Shown in pieces: positions 32,284 through 43,284 of a DNA stretch of 64,000 nucleotides. The notes below the pieces were generated by a model. It did not search any database. It was not told the DNA's origin and worked only from the letters and a program-made list of their open reading frames with translations. The stretch's first letter is position 1; each line of letters opens with the position of its first letter. The DNA is from Streptomyces rapamycinicus NRRL 5491. GTDB taxonomy: Bacteria > Actinomycetota > Actinomycetes > Streptomycetales > Streptomycetaceae. The translations under genes were made by a program, and so were the position numbers. The stretch covers positions 2,604,001 through 2,668,000 of the forward strand of contig NZ_CP085193.1 of the NCBI RefSeq assembly GCF_024298965.1, read 5' to 3'.

Positions 32284-32900
32284 TGCGCGCCTTCCGTGTC
32301 GTGCGAGGGGGCGGCCGCTTCGCTGGGGCCGCCGGAGAGTTCGGTGAGGGCGTCCACCCACGCGGTGTGCTCGGCCGCGTGGTCGGAGCGGAAGCCCGAG
32401 TCGATCAGCCGGTCACCGTGGCTCCAGGTGATCACCAGCAGCCCGCCCTCGGCGAGGACCTTGCCCGCGATGCCCTTGTCGAGCCGGGCGCCGCGCAGCT
32501 CGGCGGTCGGGATGAAGAAGTCCTGCGCGCCGGGCCGTCCGACGCTCACGCCCTGGTCGGTGAGGGTGAGCTCGGCGCGGCTGCGGTTGCCGAGGCCATG
32601 GGCGACGATCCGGTCCAGCCACTGCCCGGCGGTGGTGGAGCCGTGGTAGCGGCCGCTCATCGAGAGCCTGGGCTCGCCGGGCTCGGCCGGGGCCTGGGGC
32701 AGCTCGGGGAGGTCGCCCTGGAGGGTGCCGCGCCACTTCCAGCCCTCGCGCATCAGCCAGTAGACCAGCGCGATGACCAGCAGCAGCCCGACGACCCAGC
32801 CGAAGCGGGCGGCCCAGTCCGTCACGTCCTGCGATTTCTGCTCGGCCGCGAGGCCCGCGAATCCCGCGAGGCCCGCCACCGGATGACTCGGAGTCGTCAC
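32280..32900 (-). CDS. Single-pass membrane protein of unknown function inside the pyr operon (206 aa)
   Basis: Unrecognised conserved-looking protein. After about 30 residues there is one strong transmembrane helix ([15 protein letters not shown], about 32-48). A soluble domain follows with [66 protein letters not shown] and [19 protein letters not shown], a pattern of strands ending in a helix that resembles a PH-like fold. GTG 32900 overlaps the pyrC stop (GTGA) and its own stop overlaps carA, so it is locked into the operon on both sides. That suggests a role linked to pyrimidine synthesis at the membrane, but no activity can be claimed. Confidence 0.8.
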   Translation of the reverse strand: MTTPSHPVAGLAGFAGLAAEQKSQDVTDWAARFGWVVGLLLVIALVYWLMREGWKWRGTLQGDLPELPQAPAEPGEPRLSMSGRYHGSTTAGQWLDRIVAHGLGNRSRAELTLTDQGVSVGRPGAQDFFIPTAELRGARLDKGIAGKVLAEGGLLVITWSHGDRLIDSGFRSDHAAEHTAWVDALTELSGGPSEAAAPSHDTEGAQ

Positions 32901-34192
32901 GCCAGCTTCCCGTCCACAACCGTCGCCCGGCCCCGCAGGAAGGTGTACGTCACGCGGCCCGGCAGTTCGCGGCCCTCGTAGGGAGTGTTGCGGCTGCGGG
33001 AGGCGAAGCCCGCGGGGTTCACCACACCACGGTAAGCCGAGTCGAGCAGGGTGAGGTTGGCGGGCTCCCCGGCGGCGACGGGACGGCCGTGGCCGGTCAG
33101 GCGGCCGATGGCCGAGGGCCGCACCGACATCCGGTCGGCGACGCCCGTCCAGTCCAGCAGCCCGGTGTCCACCATGGTGTGCTGGACCACGGACAGCGCC
33201 GTCTCCAGGCCCACCATGCCCATGGCCGCCGCGCCCCACTCGCAGTCCTTGTCCTCGTGCGGATGCGGGGCGTGGTCGGTGGCCACACAGTCGATGGTGC
33301 CGTCGGCGAGCGCCTCACGCAGCGCCATCACATCGGCCTCGGTGCGCAGCGGCGGGTTCACCTTGAAGACGGGGTCGTAGGAGCGTACGAGCTCGTCGGT
33401 CAGGAGCAGGTGGTGCGGGGTGACCTCGGCGGTGACGTTCCAGCCCTTGGACTTGGCCCACCGGACGATCTCGACCGAGCCCGCGGTGGACAGGTGGCAG
33501 ATGTGCACCCGGGAGCCGACGTGCGCGGCGAGCAGCACATCGCGGGCGATGATCGACTCCTCGGCGACGGCCGGCCAGCCGCCCAGGCCCAGCTCGGCGG
33601 AGACGACGCCCTCGTTCATCTGGGCGCCCTCGGTGAGGCGGGGCTCCTGGGCGTGCTGGGCGATGACGCCGTCGAACGCCTTCACATATTCCAGCGCCCG
33701 GCGCATGATCACCGCGTCGTCCACGCACTTGCCGTCGTCGGAGAAGACCCGCACCCCGGCGGCGGAGTCGTGCATCGCGCCCAGTTCGGCGAGCTTCTTG
33801 CCCTCCAGGCCCACGGTCACCGCCCCGATGGGCTGGACGTCGCAGTAGCCGGACTCCTTGCCCAGCCGCCACACCTGCTCGACGACGCCCGCGGTGTCGG
33901 CCACGGGGAAGGTGTTGGCCATGGCGTGGACGGCGGTGAAGCCGCCGATGGCGGCGGCCCGGGTGCCGGTGAGGACCGTCTCGGAGTCCTCCCGGCCGGG
34001 CTCGCGCAGATGGGTGTGGAGGTCGACCAGGCCCGGCAGCAGGATCTGCCCGGTGGCGTCGATGACGGTGGCGCCGTCCGCGTCGAGACCGGTGCCGACC
34101 GCGGCGACGCGCTCGCCCTCGATGAGCACGTCGCGCGGCTCACCGCCGAGCGGCTTCGCCCCGCGCAGCAGCGTCTTGTGGGTGTCGCTCAT
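32897..34192 (-). CDS. pyrC: Dihydroorotase
   Basis: Zinc amidohydrolase closing N-carbamoyl-aspartate to dihydroorotate. 431 residues from ATG 34192. Metal ligands: LVDLHTHLREPG (His-x-His), the Asp-Asp loop FSDDGKCVDDA, VHICHLSTAGSVEIV and CVATDHAPHPHEDK. The class I dihydroorotase pattern GGFTAVHAMANTFPVADT is present. A GTG six bases upstream (34198) overlaps the pyrB stop and is a second possible start; the SD GAGGAG lies at a usable distance from both. Confidence 0.96.
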   Translation of the reverse strand: MSDTHKTLLRGAKPLGGEPRDVLIEGERVAAVGTGLDADGATVIDATGQILLPGLVDLHTHLREPGREDSETVLTGTRAAAIGGFTAVHAMANTFPVADTAGVVEQVWRLGKESGYCDVQPIGAVTVGLEGKKLAELGAMHDSAAGVRVFSDDGKCVDDAVIMRRALEYVKAFDGVIAQHAQEPRLTEGAQMNEGVVSAELGLGGWPAVAEESIIARDVLLAAHVGSRVHICHLSTAGSVEIVRWAKSKGWNVTAEVTPHHLLLTDELVRSYDPVFKVNPPLRTEADVMALREALADGTIDCVATDHAPHPHEDKDCEWGAAAMGMVGLETALSVVQHTMVDTGLLDWTGVADRMSVRPSAIGRLTGHGRPVAAGEPANLTLLDSAYRGVVNPAGFASRSRNTPYEGRELPGRVTYTFLRGRATVVDGKLA

Positions 34193-34194
34193 GG

Positions 34195-35175
34195 TCACTT
34201 GCTCTCCTCGGTGCGGGCGGCGGCGACGGCGGACTCGTTCCCGCCGAGCAGCAGATACAGGACGGCCATGCGGATCGAGACGCCGTTGGCGACCTGTTCG
34301 ACGGCGGTGCAGCGGTCGGAGTCCGCGACATCCGCGGTGATCTCCATGCCGCGGTTCATGGGACCGGGGTGCATCACGATGGCGTGCTCCGGCATCCGCG
34401 CCATCCGGTCGCCGTCCAGGCCGTAGCGGCGGGCGTACTCGCGCTCGGTGGGGAAGAACGCGGCGTTCATGCGCTCGCGCTGGACGCGCAGCATCATCAC
34501 GGCGTCGGTCTTGCCGACCACCGCGTCCAGGTCGTAGGAGACCTCGCAGGGCCAGCTCTCCACGCCGAAGGGGACCAGCGTCGGCGGGGCGACCAGGGTG
34601 ACCTCGGCGCCCAGGGTGGACAGCAGATGGACGTTGGAGCGGGCCACCCGGCTGTGCAGGACGTCGCCGACGATGGTGATCCGGCGCCCGGCCAGGTCCT
34701 GGCCGGTGCCGGGGGCGTCCGGGCTCAGATGGCGGCGGATGGTGAAGGCGTCGAGCAGCGCCTGGGTGGGGTGCTCATGGGTGCCGTCGCCCGCGTTCAC
34801 CACGGCGCCGTTGATCCAGCCGGAGGTGGCCAGCCGGTGCGGGGCGCCGGAGGCGTGGTGGCGGATCACCACGGCGTCCGCGCCCATCGCCTCCAGGGTG
34901 AGGGCGGTGTCCTTCAGGGACTCGCCCTTGGAGACCGAGGACCCCTTGGCGGAGAAGTTGATCACGTCGGCGGAGAGCCGCTTGGCGGCCGCCTCGAAGG
35001 AGATGCGGGTGCGGGTGGAGTCCTCGAAGAAGAGGTTGACGACGGTACGGCCGCGCAGGGTCGGCAGTTTCTTGATCGGCCGGTCGGCGAGCCGGGCCAG
35101 TTCCTCGGCGGTGTCGAGGATCAGGACGGCGTCGTCGCGCGAGAGATCGGCGGCCGAGATGAGGTGGCGCTTCAT
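34195..35175 (-). CDS. pyrB: Aspartate carbamoyltransferase catalytic subunit
   Basis: Condenses carbamoyl phosphate and aspartate. 326 residues, full length. The carbamoyl-phosphate site is [19 protein letters not shown]; the second-subunit loop is [29 protein letters not shown] and [12 protein letters not shown] complete the active site. No regulatory pyrI is present, as expected for actinobacteria, where control is through PyrR. Spacing to pyrR is about 140 bp. Confidence 0.97.
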   Translation of the reverse strand: MKRHLISAADLSRDDAVLILDTAEELARLADRPIKKLPTLRGRTVVNLFFEDSTRTRISFEAAAKRLSADVINFSAKGSSVSKGESLKDTALTLEAMGADAVVIRHHASGAPHRLATSGWINGAVVNAGDGTHEHPTQALLDAFTIRRHLSPDAPGTGQDLAGRRITIVGDVLHSRVARSNVHLLSTLGAEVTLVAPPTLVPFGVESWPCEVSYDLDAVVGKTDAVMMLRVQRERMNAAFFPTEREYARRYGLDGDRMARMPEHAIVMHPGPMNRGMEITADVADSDRCTAVEQVANGVSIRMAVLYLLLGGNESAVAAARTEESK

Positions 35176-35314
35176 CCGGTTGCTCCGTGGGTGAAGGAGG
35201 TGTGCGGGCGTGCGGGCGGGCAGGCGCGGGGTCCGGTGACCTGGCGGCACCGGTGGTACGTCGGGCGGGTTCCCCCGGGGTCGCCGGGGCGGCACTCGCC
35301 GTCGGTGAGGGGCG

Positions 35315-35947
<633 letters not shown>

Positions 35948-35962
35948 GGATTTGCGCCATTC

Positions 35963-35994
35963 ACACTAGCAGGGGGACCGAGTGTCCCCGTCAA
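35963..35994 (-). promoter_or_regulatory. Candidate pyr operon promoter with a dyad in the spacer
   Basis: Leftward TTGACG (35989-35994) and TAGTGT (35963-35968) are separated by 20 bp that contain GGGGAC-N5-GTCCCC. The hexamers are good but the spacer is long, so either an activator is needed or the -35 lies elsewhere. Confidence 0.45.
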
Positions 35995-36028
35995 CACCCC
36001 TGGCCGGAGCCCCTCCGCTCCGTTCGGC

Positions 36029-36072
36029 TTGACGAATGGAAATTACGCTGCGTAACCTCACAGTGAGTGACC
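36029..36072 (+). promoter_or_regulatory. bldD promoter with overlapping BldD-type operator
   Basis: TTGACG (36029-36034), 18-bp spacer, TAACCT (36053-36058) form a vegetative promoter. CTCACAGTGAGTGACC (36057-36072) contains the CTCAC-A-GTGAG palindrome and matches the AGTGA/TCACC half-sites reported for BldD, overlapping the start of transcription, as expected for autorepression. Confidence 0.75.
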
Positions 36073-36118
36073 AGCCGCGCGGCACAGCCGCACGTCGATA
36101 CAGCGTCCGGGGAGCTTT

Positions 36119-36619
36119 ATGTCCAGCGAATACGCCAAACAGCTCGGGGCCAAGCTCCGCGCCATCCGCACCCAGCAGGGCCTCTCCCTCCACGGTGTCG
36201 AGGAGAAGTCCCAGGGCCGCTGGAAGGCCGTGGTGGTGGGATCGTACGAGCGCGGCGACCGCGCCGTGACCGTGCAGCGTCTCGCCGAGCTGGCCGACTT
36301 CTACGGCGTCCCGGTGCAGGAGCTGCTTCCGGGCACAAGCCCGGCCGGGGCCGCCGAGCCGCCGCCGAAGCTGGTACTGGACCTGGAGCGACTGGCCCAT
36401 GTGCCGGTCGAGAAGGCGGGCCCGCTTCAGCGGTACGCCGCGACCATCCAGAGCCAGCGTGGTGACTACAACGGCAAGGTGCTCTCGATCCGTCAGGACG
36501 ATCTGCGCACCCTCGCCGTCATCTATGACCAGTCGCCGTCCGTGCTGACCGAACAGCTGATCAGCTGGGGCGTGCTGGGCGCCGACGCCCGCCGCGCGGT
36601 CCAGCACGAAGACGCCTGA
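36119..36619 (+). CDS. bldD: BldD, c-di-GMP-dependent master repressor of development
   Basis: Keeps sporulation genes off during vegetative growth; binds DNA as a dimer bridged by tetrameric c-di-GMP. 166 residues: XRE-type HTH (LGAKLRAIRTQQGLSLHGVEEKS through GSYERGDRAVTVQRLAELADFYGV) and a C-terminal c-di-GMP domain with the signature RGD at 114-116 and RQDD at 125-128 fully conserved (RGDYNGKVLSIRQDD). Start ATG 36119 with GGGGAG. Transcribed towards nusB; a 19-bp terminator stem lies between them. An operator overlaps its promoter. Confidence 0.97.
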   Translation: MSSEYAKQLGAKLRAIRTQQGLSLHGVEEKSQGRWKAVVVGSYERGDRAVTVQRLAELADFYGVPVQELLPGTSPAGAAEPPPKLVLDLERLAHVPVEKAGPLQRYAATIQSQRGDYNGKVLSIRQDDLRTLAVIYDQSPSVLTEQLISWGVLGADARRAVQHEDA

Positions 36620-36651
36620 GTCCCTCTTTCCCCGTTCACCAGCAGAAACGT

Positions 36652-36701
36652 GCCGCCGGGGGCGGTGGAGCCCTTCTGGGTCCTCCACCGCCCCCGGCGG
36701 C
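36652..36701. terminator. Bidirectional terminator between bldD and nusB
   Basis: Perfect 19-bp stem (36652-36670 with 36683-36701) and 12-nt loop, followed rightwards by TTTGTCGT. It lies between convergent genes and can serve both. Confidence 0.85.
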
Positions 36702-36722
36702 TTTGTCGTGTGATGAGCGCGG

Positions 36723-37175
36723 CTAGGCCTGGTGCTCGCGGGGCTCCTGCTCGCGACGCAGACTCGGCTTCAGCTCCTTGATGCGGCCCAGCAGGCCGTT
36801 GACAAAGGCCGGCGAGTCATCGGTGGAGAACTCCTTGGCGAGCTGCACCGCCTCGTCGATCACCACCGCGTCCGGGGTCGCGTCCTCCCACACCAGCTCA
36901 TACGCGCCCAGCCGCAGGATGTTCCGGTCGACGACCGGCATCCGGTCCAGCGTCCAGCCCACCGAGTAGGTGGCGATCAGCTCGTCGATCCGGTCGATGT
37001 GCTGGGCATATCCCTCGACGAGCTGCATCGTGTATTCGCTGACCGGCGGCTGCCGGTCGTCGGTCCGGGCGAGCCGGATCCAGTCCGCGAGCACGGTCTG
37101 CACGGTGCTGCCGCGCTGATCGGCCTCGAAGAGGATCTGGAAGGCGCGCTTACGGGCCTTGTTGCGGGCAGCCAC
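36723..37175 (-). CDS. nusB: Transcription antitermination factor NusB
   Basis: RNA-binding protein of the rRNA antitermination complex with S10 (NusE). 150 residues, all-helical: ARKRAFQILFEADQRG at the N-terminus, GWTLDRMPVVDRNILRLGAYEL, DEAVQLAKEFSTDDSPAFVNGLLGRI. GTG 37175 directly follows efp (2-bp gap), so efp-nusB is an operon as in many actinobacteria. Confidence 0.96.
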   Translation of the reverse strand: MAARNKARKRAFQILFEADQRGSTVQTVLADWIRLARTDDRQPPVSEYTMQLVEGYAQHIDRIDELIATYSVGWTLDRMPVVDRNILRLGAYELVWEDATPDAVVIDEAVQLAKEFSTDDSPAFVNGLLGRIKELKPSLRREQEPREHQA

Positions 37176-37177
37176 GG

Positions 37178-37744
37178 TTAGTTGTTCACCCGACCGAGGT
37201 ACTCACCGGAGCGGGTGTCGACCTTGATCTTCTCACCGGTGGTGATGAACAGCGGCACGCCGATCTCGTAGCCGGTCTCCAGCTTGGCGGGCTTGGTGCC
37301 GCCGGTGGAGCGGTCGCCCTGGACGCCCGGCTCGGTGTACTCGATCACCAGCTCGACGGCGGCGGGCAGCTCGACGTACAGCGGGTTGCCCTCGTACATC
37401 GCCACGACGGCCTCGAAGCCCTCGAGCAGGTAGCGGGCGTTGTCGCCGACGACCTCGGGGGTGATGTAGATCTGGTCGAAGGTGTCCATGTCCATGAACA
37501 CAAAGCTCTCGCCGTCCTTGTACGAGAACTGCATGCCGCGCTTGTCGACATTGGCCGTCTCGACCTTCACACCGGCGTTGAAGGTCTTGTCGACCACCTT
37601 GCCGGACAGCACGTTCTTGAGCTTGGTGCGCACGAAAGCGGGGCCCTTGCCGGGCTTGACGTGCTGGAACTCGACGACGGACCAGAGCTGGCCCCCGTCG
37701 AGCTTGAGCACCAATCCATTCTTGAGGTCGTTCGTGGATGCCAC
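37178..37744 (-). CDS. efp: Elongation factor P
   Basis: Relieves ribosome stalling at polyproline. 188 residues with three OB-like domains. The modifiable tip loop reads [18 protein letters not shown] with Lys33 at the tip position; no EpmA-type modification gene is visible nearby. The C-terminal signature [24 protein letters not shown] is intact. GTG 37744 has AGGAGA upstream. The window contains strongly Pro-rich proteins (mltG, the P-loop protein) that would need it. Confidence 0.96.
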   Translation of the reverse strand: MASTNDLKNGLVLKLDGGQLWSVVEFQHVKPGKGPAFVRTKLKNVLSGKVVDKTFNAGVKVETANVDKRGMQFSYKDGESFVFMDMDTFDQIYITPEVVGDNARYLLEGFEAVVAMYEGNPLYVELPAAVELVIEYTEPGVQGDRSTGGTKPAKLETGYEIGVPLFITTGEKIKVDTRSGEYLGRVNN

Positions 37745-37808
37745 GGTTGCGGGATCTCCTGGACTACAGCTGGCGGAGACCAGAGAGCCGTCGGCGCGCC
37801 CGGTTCCG

Positions 37809-38921
37809 CTAGAGCGCGAGCAGCTCTTTGGTCGTGATGGTGAGTAGCTCGGGTCCGCCGTCCGCCTCGGGGCGGACGACGAGCGTGTCATCGATCCGGA
37901 CGCCGCCCCGGCCCGGGAGGTGGACCCCCGGCTCGACGGTGACCGGCACACAAGCGTCCAGTTTACCCATGGCGGACGGTGTGAGCCGAGGGTCCTCGTC
38001 GATTTCCAGGCCCACACCGTGTCCGGTGCACGGTTCCAGCCCGTCTCCGAAGCCCGCGGCGGTCAGCACCTGACGGGTCACCCGGTCCACGTCCCGGTAT
38101 GCCCGGCCCGGCAACAGCGCCTCCCGACCGGCCCGCTGAGCGGCGAAGACGGCGTCGTACAGCTCGACCTGCCAGTCCGCGGGCGAGGGGCCGATGACGA
38201 AGGTACGGCCCACCTGGCAGCGGTAGCCGCGGTAGTCGGCGCCGAGGGAGATGGTGAGGAAATCGCCCTCCTCCACCCTCCGGTCGGTGGGCAGATGGCC
38301 GGGACGCCCGGCGTTGGGCCCCGCCGCGACCACGGTGGGGAAGGCCGGGCCGTCCGCGCCGTGGTCCACCAGCCGGCGCTCCAGCTCCAGCGCCAGATGC
38401 CGCTCGGTGCGGCCCACCAGGATCGACTCCAGCAGCTCGCCGAGCGCCTGGTCGGCGAGCTCCCCGGCGATCCGCATACAGGAGATCTCCTCGTCGTCCT
38501 TGATGAGCCGCAACTGCTCGACGGCACGGCCCAGATCGGCGAGGCGGACGCGGGAGGCGGCGGCGCCGAGCGCCCGATGGCGGGCGACGGTCAGATCGTG
38601 CTCCTCGACGGCCAGCGACTCGGCGCCGTCCGCCGCGGCCAGATCGGCGGCGGCCACGGCCGGATCACCGTCCGCGCCGGGCGTCACCAGCAGCCGCGGC
38701 TCGTCGGAACGGGGCGGGCCCGAGGAGAGCGGGGGCGCGGCCGGGGCCTCGGTGGCCACCAGCACGTCCTGGACGGGTCCCAGCAGCAGCACGGCCCCGG
38801 GCGGCACGGCGCCGCACAGATAGCGCACATTGGCGGGCCGGGACACCAGCGCCGCCGCGCTCCCGGCCGCGGTGCACTGATCGTGCAGACGGGCACGTCG
38901 GGCCGCGTACACCTCGGACAT
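37809..38921 (-). CDS. M24-fold Xaa-Pro aminopeptidase-like protein with lost metal ligands
   Basis: 370 residues with the creatinase N-terminal domain (about 1-130) and a pita-bread C-terminal domain. Conserved family frames are recognisable but key ligands differ: the first Asp region reads [11 protein letters not shown] (usual D-x-G), the second reads CQVGRTF instead of a D-I-T-R-T-F pattern, and the I-H-E is IDED; GHGVGLE keeps its His, [19 protein letters not shown] keeps one Glu and has Asp for the other. It may be catalytically dead or use different chemistry. ATG 38921 chosen by family start ([11 protein letters not shown]). Upstream of efp by 64 bp on the same strand. Confidence 0.82.
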   Translation of the reverse strand: MSEVYAARRARLHDQCTAAGSAAALVSRPANVRYLCGAVPPGAVLLLGPVQDVLVATEAPAAPPLSSGPPRSDEPRLLVTPGADGDPAVAAADLAAADGAESLAVEEHDLTVARHRALGAAASRVRLADLGRAVEQLRLIKDDEEISCMRIAGELADQALGELLESILVGRTERHLALELERRLVDHGADGPAFPTVVAAGPNAGRPGHLPTDRRVEEGDFLTISLGADYRGYRCQVGRTFVIGPSPADWQVELYDAVFAAQRAGREALLPGRAYRDVDRVTRQVLTAAGFGDGLEPCTGHGVGLEIDEDPRLTPSAMGKLDACVPVTVEPGVHLPGRGGVRIDDTLVVRPEADGGPELLTITTKELLAL

Positions 38922-38974
38922 GTCCCCGAGCGTACGCAGACCTGCCGGGCTCGGCTTCTCCAGTGGCTCCGGTC

Positions 38975-39013
38975 GGGGGTACCTCCCAGCGGTAGCTGGG
39001 GGAGAACCGAGCC
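38975..39013 (-). repeat. Dispersed repeat A, copy 4 (inverted)
   Basis: Reads GGGGGTACCTCCCAGCGG then TAGCTGGGGGAGAACCGAG on the plus strand, the reverse complement of copy 1 with one change, in the spacer between the M24 gene and the P-loop gene. Confidence 0.75.
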
Positions 39014-39037
39014 CTGAAAAAGGGGGGAACGGGGGTC

Positions 39038-39916
39038 CTACCAGCTTGGAGGGCTCGCGATGGAGCGGGTGACGACCTCGTCGAGCATGCGGGCCGTGGT
39101 CTCCACGTCGTACGTGGAGTTGTCGATGATGGGCAGCCCGGAGCCGTACCACCCCGCCATCCGGCCGTGGATCCGTGCCACCTCCTCGTCGCTGAGGCGG
39201 CGGTTCCCGCTGCGGGCCGCGTTCCGCTCCAGGACGATCTCCAGGCCCGGAAGGACCACCACCGGCAGCAGCCCTGGGCCCACATGGCGCTTCCAGCCGC
39301 CGAGGCCGACGACCGGGCGGTCGGGGAAGACGGCGTCGTCGAGGATGCAGGAGATCCCGTTGGCCAGGAAGTTACGGGCGGCGAAGCCGCAGGTGCGGCG
39401 GGCGAGACGATACTGCGCCTCGGAGTGCTCGTTCCACCCCGACTGGGGGTTGGCGAAGCCGGACCGGACCCACTCCCGCACATCGTCCAGGCTGATGTGC
39501 GCGGTCGGCACCCGGCGGCGGTCGGCCCAGTAGCGCGCGACCGTCGTCTTGCCCGCCCCGGCCGGTCCGATCAGCAGCACCGCCACCGTCGCCTGCGAGA
39601 CATCGGCGAGCGACGGGTCCGACGGGGGGTGCGGCAGCGGCACCGGGCCGCCGGGCGGCAGCTGGACATGGCCGGTGGTGTTCACCGTCTCCAGCGGCGC
39701 CCCGGGGGGCGCGGGCGGGGCCGGCGGAGGGGACACCGGATGCTGCGCGGGCGGTACCGGGTGCCCGGCCACGGGAGGCGTGGGCGGGGCGGGGGGATTG
39801 GGATGAGGTCCCGGGTGATGGCTCGCACTCGCGCCCTGGGCCCAGCCCGCGCCCTGCGTCCCGGGAACCGGTCCCGGCTGATGGGGCGGTGGCAGCGGAG
39901 CTCCCGCATGCTGCAT
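39038..39916 (-). CDS. P-loop kinase-like ATP-binding protein with Pro-rich N-terminus
   Basis: 292 residues. The first about 90 are Pro/Gly/His-rich and probably disordered. A kinase-like fold follows with Walker A LLIGPAGAGKTTVARYWADRR, then SLDDVREWVRSGFANPQSGW, a lid-like AAFRNF-type region and ISCILDDAVFPDRPVVG (Walker-B-like DD). It ends with a helical tail. It resembles small-molecule or polynucleotide kinases of the AAA_33/zeta-toxin type, but the substrate is unknown. I use ATG 39916 because GGAG lies 9-12 nt upstream; a TTG at 39958 adds 14 residues with two Cys. Confidence 0.7.
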   Translation of the reverse strand: MQHAGAPLPPPHQPGPVPGTQGAGWAQGASASHHPGPHPNPPAPPTPPVAGHPVPPAQHPVSPPPAPPAPPGAPLETVNTTGHVQLPPGGPVPLPHPPSDPSLADVSQATVAVLLIGPAGAGKTTVARYWADRRRVPTAHISLDDVREWVRSGFANPQSGWNEHSEAQYRLARRTCGFAARNFLANGISCILDDAVFPDRPVVGLGGWKRHVGPGLLPVVVLPGLEIVLERNAARSGNRRLSDEEVARIHGRMAGWYGSGLPIIDNSTYDVETTARMLDEVVTRSIASPPSW

Positions 39917-40117
39917 CCGGTGGCACTCCGTCTCGTACAGGCAGTTCTCGTCCGACAACTGTCAGGTGCTGATACGGCGGTGAGGCCGATCCTACCGAAC
40001 GGTACCCGCCCAAAGCTCCGCTGTGTGCACGGACCGCAAACCCGCTGTGTCCCCGCCGCCCCTCGCCAGCCAGGCATTTCGTCCCTCAAGGGCCGCAACC
40101 GCGAGGGCTCGGGGGTG

Positions 40118-40152
40118 TTCGAAAGCCCGCGGCGGAGCCGCGGGCTTTCGAA
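40118..40152 (-). terminator. 16-bp perfect hairpin behind aroB
   Basis: TTCGAAAGCCCGCGGC (40118-40133) and its exact complement 40137-40152 flank a GGA loop. It is the second of two hairpins after aroB and may act with it. Confidence 0.65.
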
Positions 40153-40185
40153 GGCGATGACAGAGCTGTGACGCGGGAAGACGGT

Positions 40186-40239
40186 CAGGGTCCTTCTGAC
40201 GCCGCTCCTTCCTCCAGGAGATCCGTCAGAAGGACCCTG
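40186..40239 (-). terminator. aroB terminator related to the inverted-repeat element at 2762
   Basis: CAGGGTCCTTCTGAC (40186-40200) pairs perfectly with 40225-40239. The loop region GCCGCTCCTTCCTCC-AGGAGATCC matches the right arm of the 193-bp element at 2912-2940, so this is a repeated sequence doing terminator duty 9 bp after aroB. Confidence 0.75.
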
Positions 40240-40247
40240 GGCCCGGG

Positions 40248-41874
<1,627 letters not shown>

Positions 41875-41878
<4 letters not shown>

Positions 41879-43059
41879 CGGATGGCCAGGTTCTCGAGGA
41901 AGCTCCGCACATTGCGGCGGGTCTCGGTGACCGAGTCGCCGCCGAACTTCTCCGCGACCGCGTCCGCCAGGACCAGCGCGACCATCGCCTCGGCGACGAT
42001 CCCGGCCGCCGGGACGGCGCAGACGTCGGAGCGCTGATGGTGGGCCTTGGTGGCCTCGCCGGTGGTCACATCGACCGTGGCCAGCGCCCGCGGCACGGTC
42101 GCGATCGGCTTCATCGCGGCCCGGACGCGCAGCAGCTCGCCGGTGCTCAGCCCGCCCTCGGTGCCGCCGGAGCGGCCCGAGGAGCGCCGGATGCCCTCGT
42201 CCGTGGAGAGGATCTCGTCATGGGCCTTGGAGCCGGGCACCCGCGCGAGGTCGAAGCCGTCGCCGACCTCGACGCCCTTGATGGCCTGGATGCCCATCAG
42301 CGCACCGGCCAGCCGTGCGTCGAGCCGGCGGTCCCAGTGCACATGTGAGCCGAGGCCCACCGGAGCGCCGTACGCGAGCACCTCGACGACGCCGCCGAGC
42401 GTGTCGCCGTCCTTGTGGGCCTGGTCGATCTCGGCCACCATCGCCTTGCTCGCGTCGGCGTCCAGGCAGCGCACCGGGTCGGCGTCCAGCCTCTCGACGT
42501 CGGAGGGCTTGGGGTAGACGCCGTAGGGCGCCTTCGCGGCGGCCAGCTCCACGACATGCGAGACGATCTCGATGCCGGCCGTCTCCTTGAGGTAGGAGCG
42601 GGCGACGGTGCCCAGCGCCACCCGGGCGGCGGTCTCGCGGGCGCTGGCGCGCTCCAGGATCGGCCGGGCCTCGTCGAAGCCGTACTTCTGCATTCCGGCG
42701 AGGTCGGCATGGCCGGGGCGGGGGCGGGTCAGCGGGGCGTTACGGGCGACCCCGTCGAGGATCTCGGGGTCCACCGGGTCGGCGGCCATGACCTGCTCCC
42801 ACTTGGGCCACTCCGTGTTGCCGACCATGATCGCGACCGGGGAGCCGAGGGTCAGCCCGTGGCGTACGCCGCCGAGGAAGGTGACCTCGTCGCGCTCGAA
42901 CTTCATCCGGGCACCGCGGCCGTAGCCGAGCCGCCGTCGGGCCAGGGCGTCGGCCACCATGTCGGTGGTGATCGGCACCCCGGCGGGCAGCCCCTCCAGC
43001 GTCGCCACGAGTGCGGGGCCGTGCGACTCCCCCGCGGTCAGCCAGCGCAACCTGCTCAA
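41875..43059 (-). CDS. aroC: Chorismate synthase
   Basis: Forms chorismate from EPSP with reduced FMN; 394 residues. Signatures [65 protein letters not shown] and [12 protein letters not shown] are present. The start is TTG 43059 (LSRLRW) with GGGAG 6 nt before it; upstream in-frame codons lack family sequence. It is first of the aroC-aroK-aroB set, with a 225-bp spacer (two GGGGACGGGCCGG direct repeats near 43207 and 43231) from aroE. Confidence 0.96.
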
Positions 43060-43284
43060 CGGTGCTCCCTCATGCGCGTGCCTCGACGTCCTGCGGCGCG
43101 GCCCGGTCCGCGCGACTCCGGCCCGCACCTCCGATCCTCCCACGACCGGGGCGTCCGCTCGGTTCGCGGTCCATGGTCTGGACGCTCGCGGCGCCCCGGG
43201 GAGGTGCCGGGGACGGGCCGGACGAGGCCTATGAGGGGCCGGGGACGGGCCGGGCGGGGTCGGCGAAGGGGCCCGTGGGACGGC

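Larger units (their letters stand above)
39917..40247. other. Spacer behind aroB with two strong hairpins
   Basis: A 331-bp spacer between aroB and the P-loop gene, both leftward. It holds the hairpins described at 40118-40152 and 40186-40239 and presumably the promoter of the P-loop gene; no coding frame is credible. Confidence 0.5.

Noticed and set aside
43200..43284. GGGGACGGGCCGG direct repeats upstream of aroC
   Set aside because: Two imperfect copies only, typical of GC-rich spacers; noted in the aroC entry but not called as a feature.
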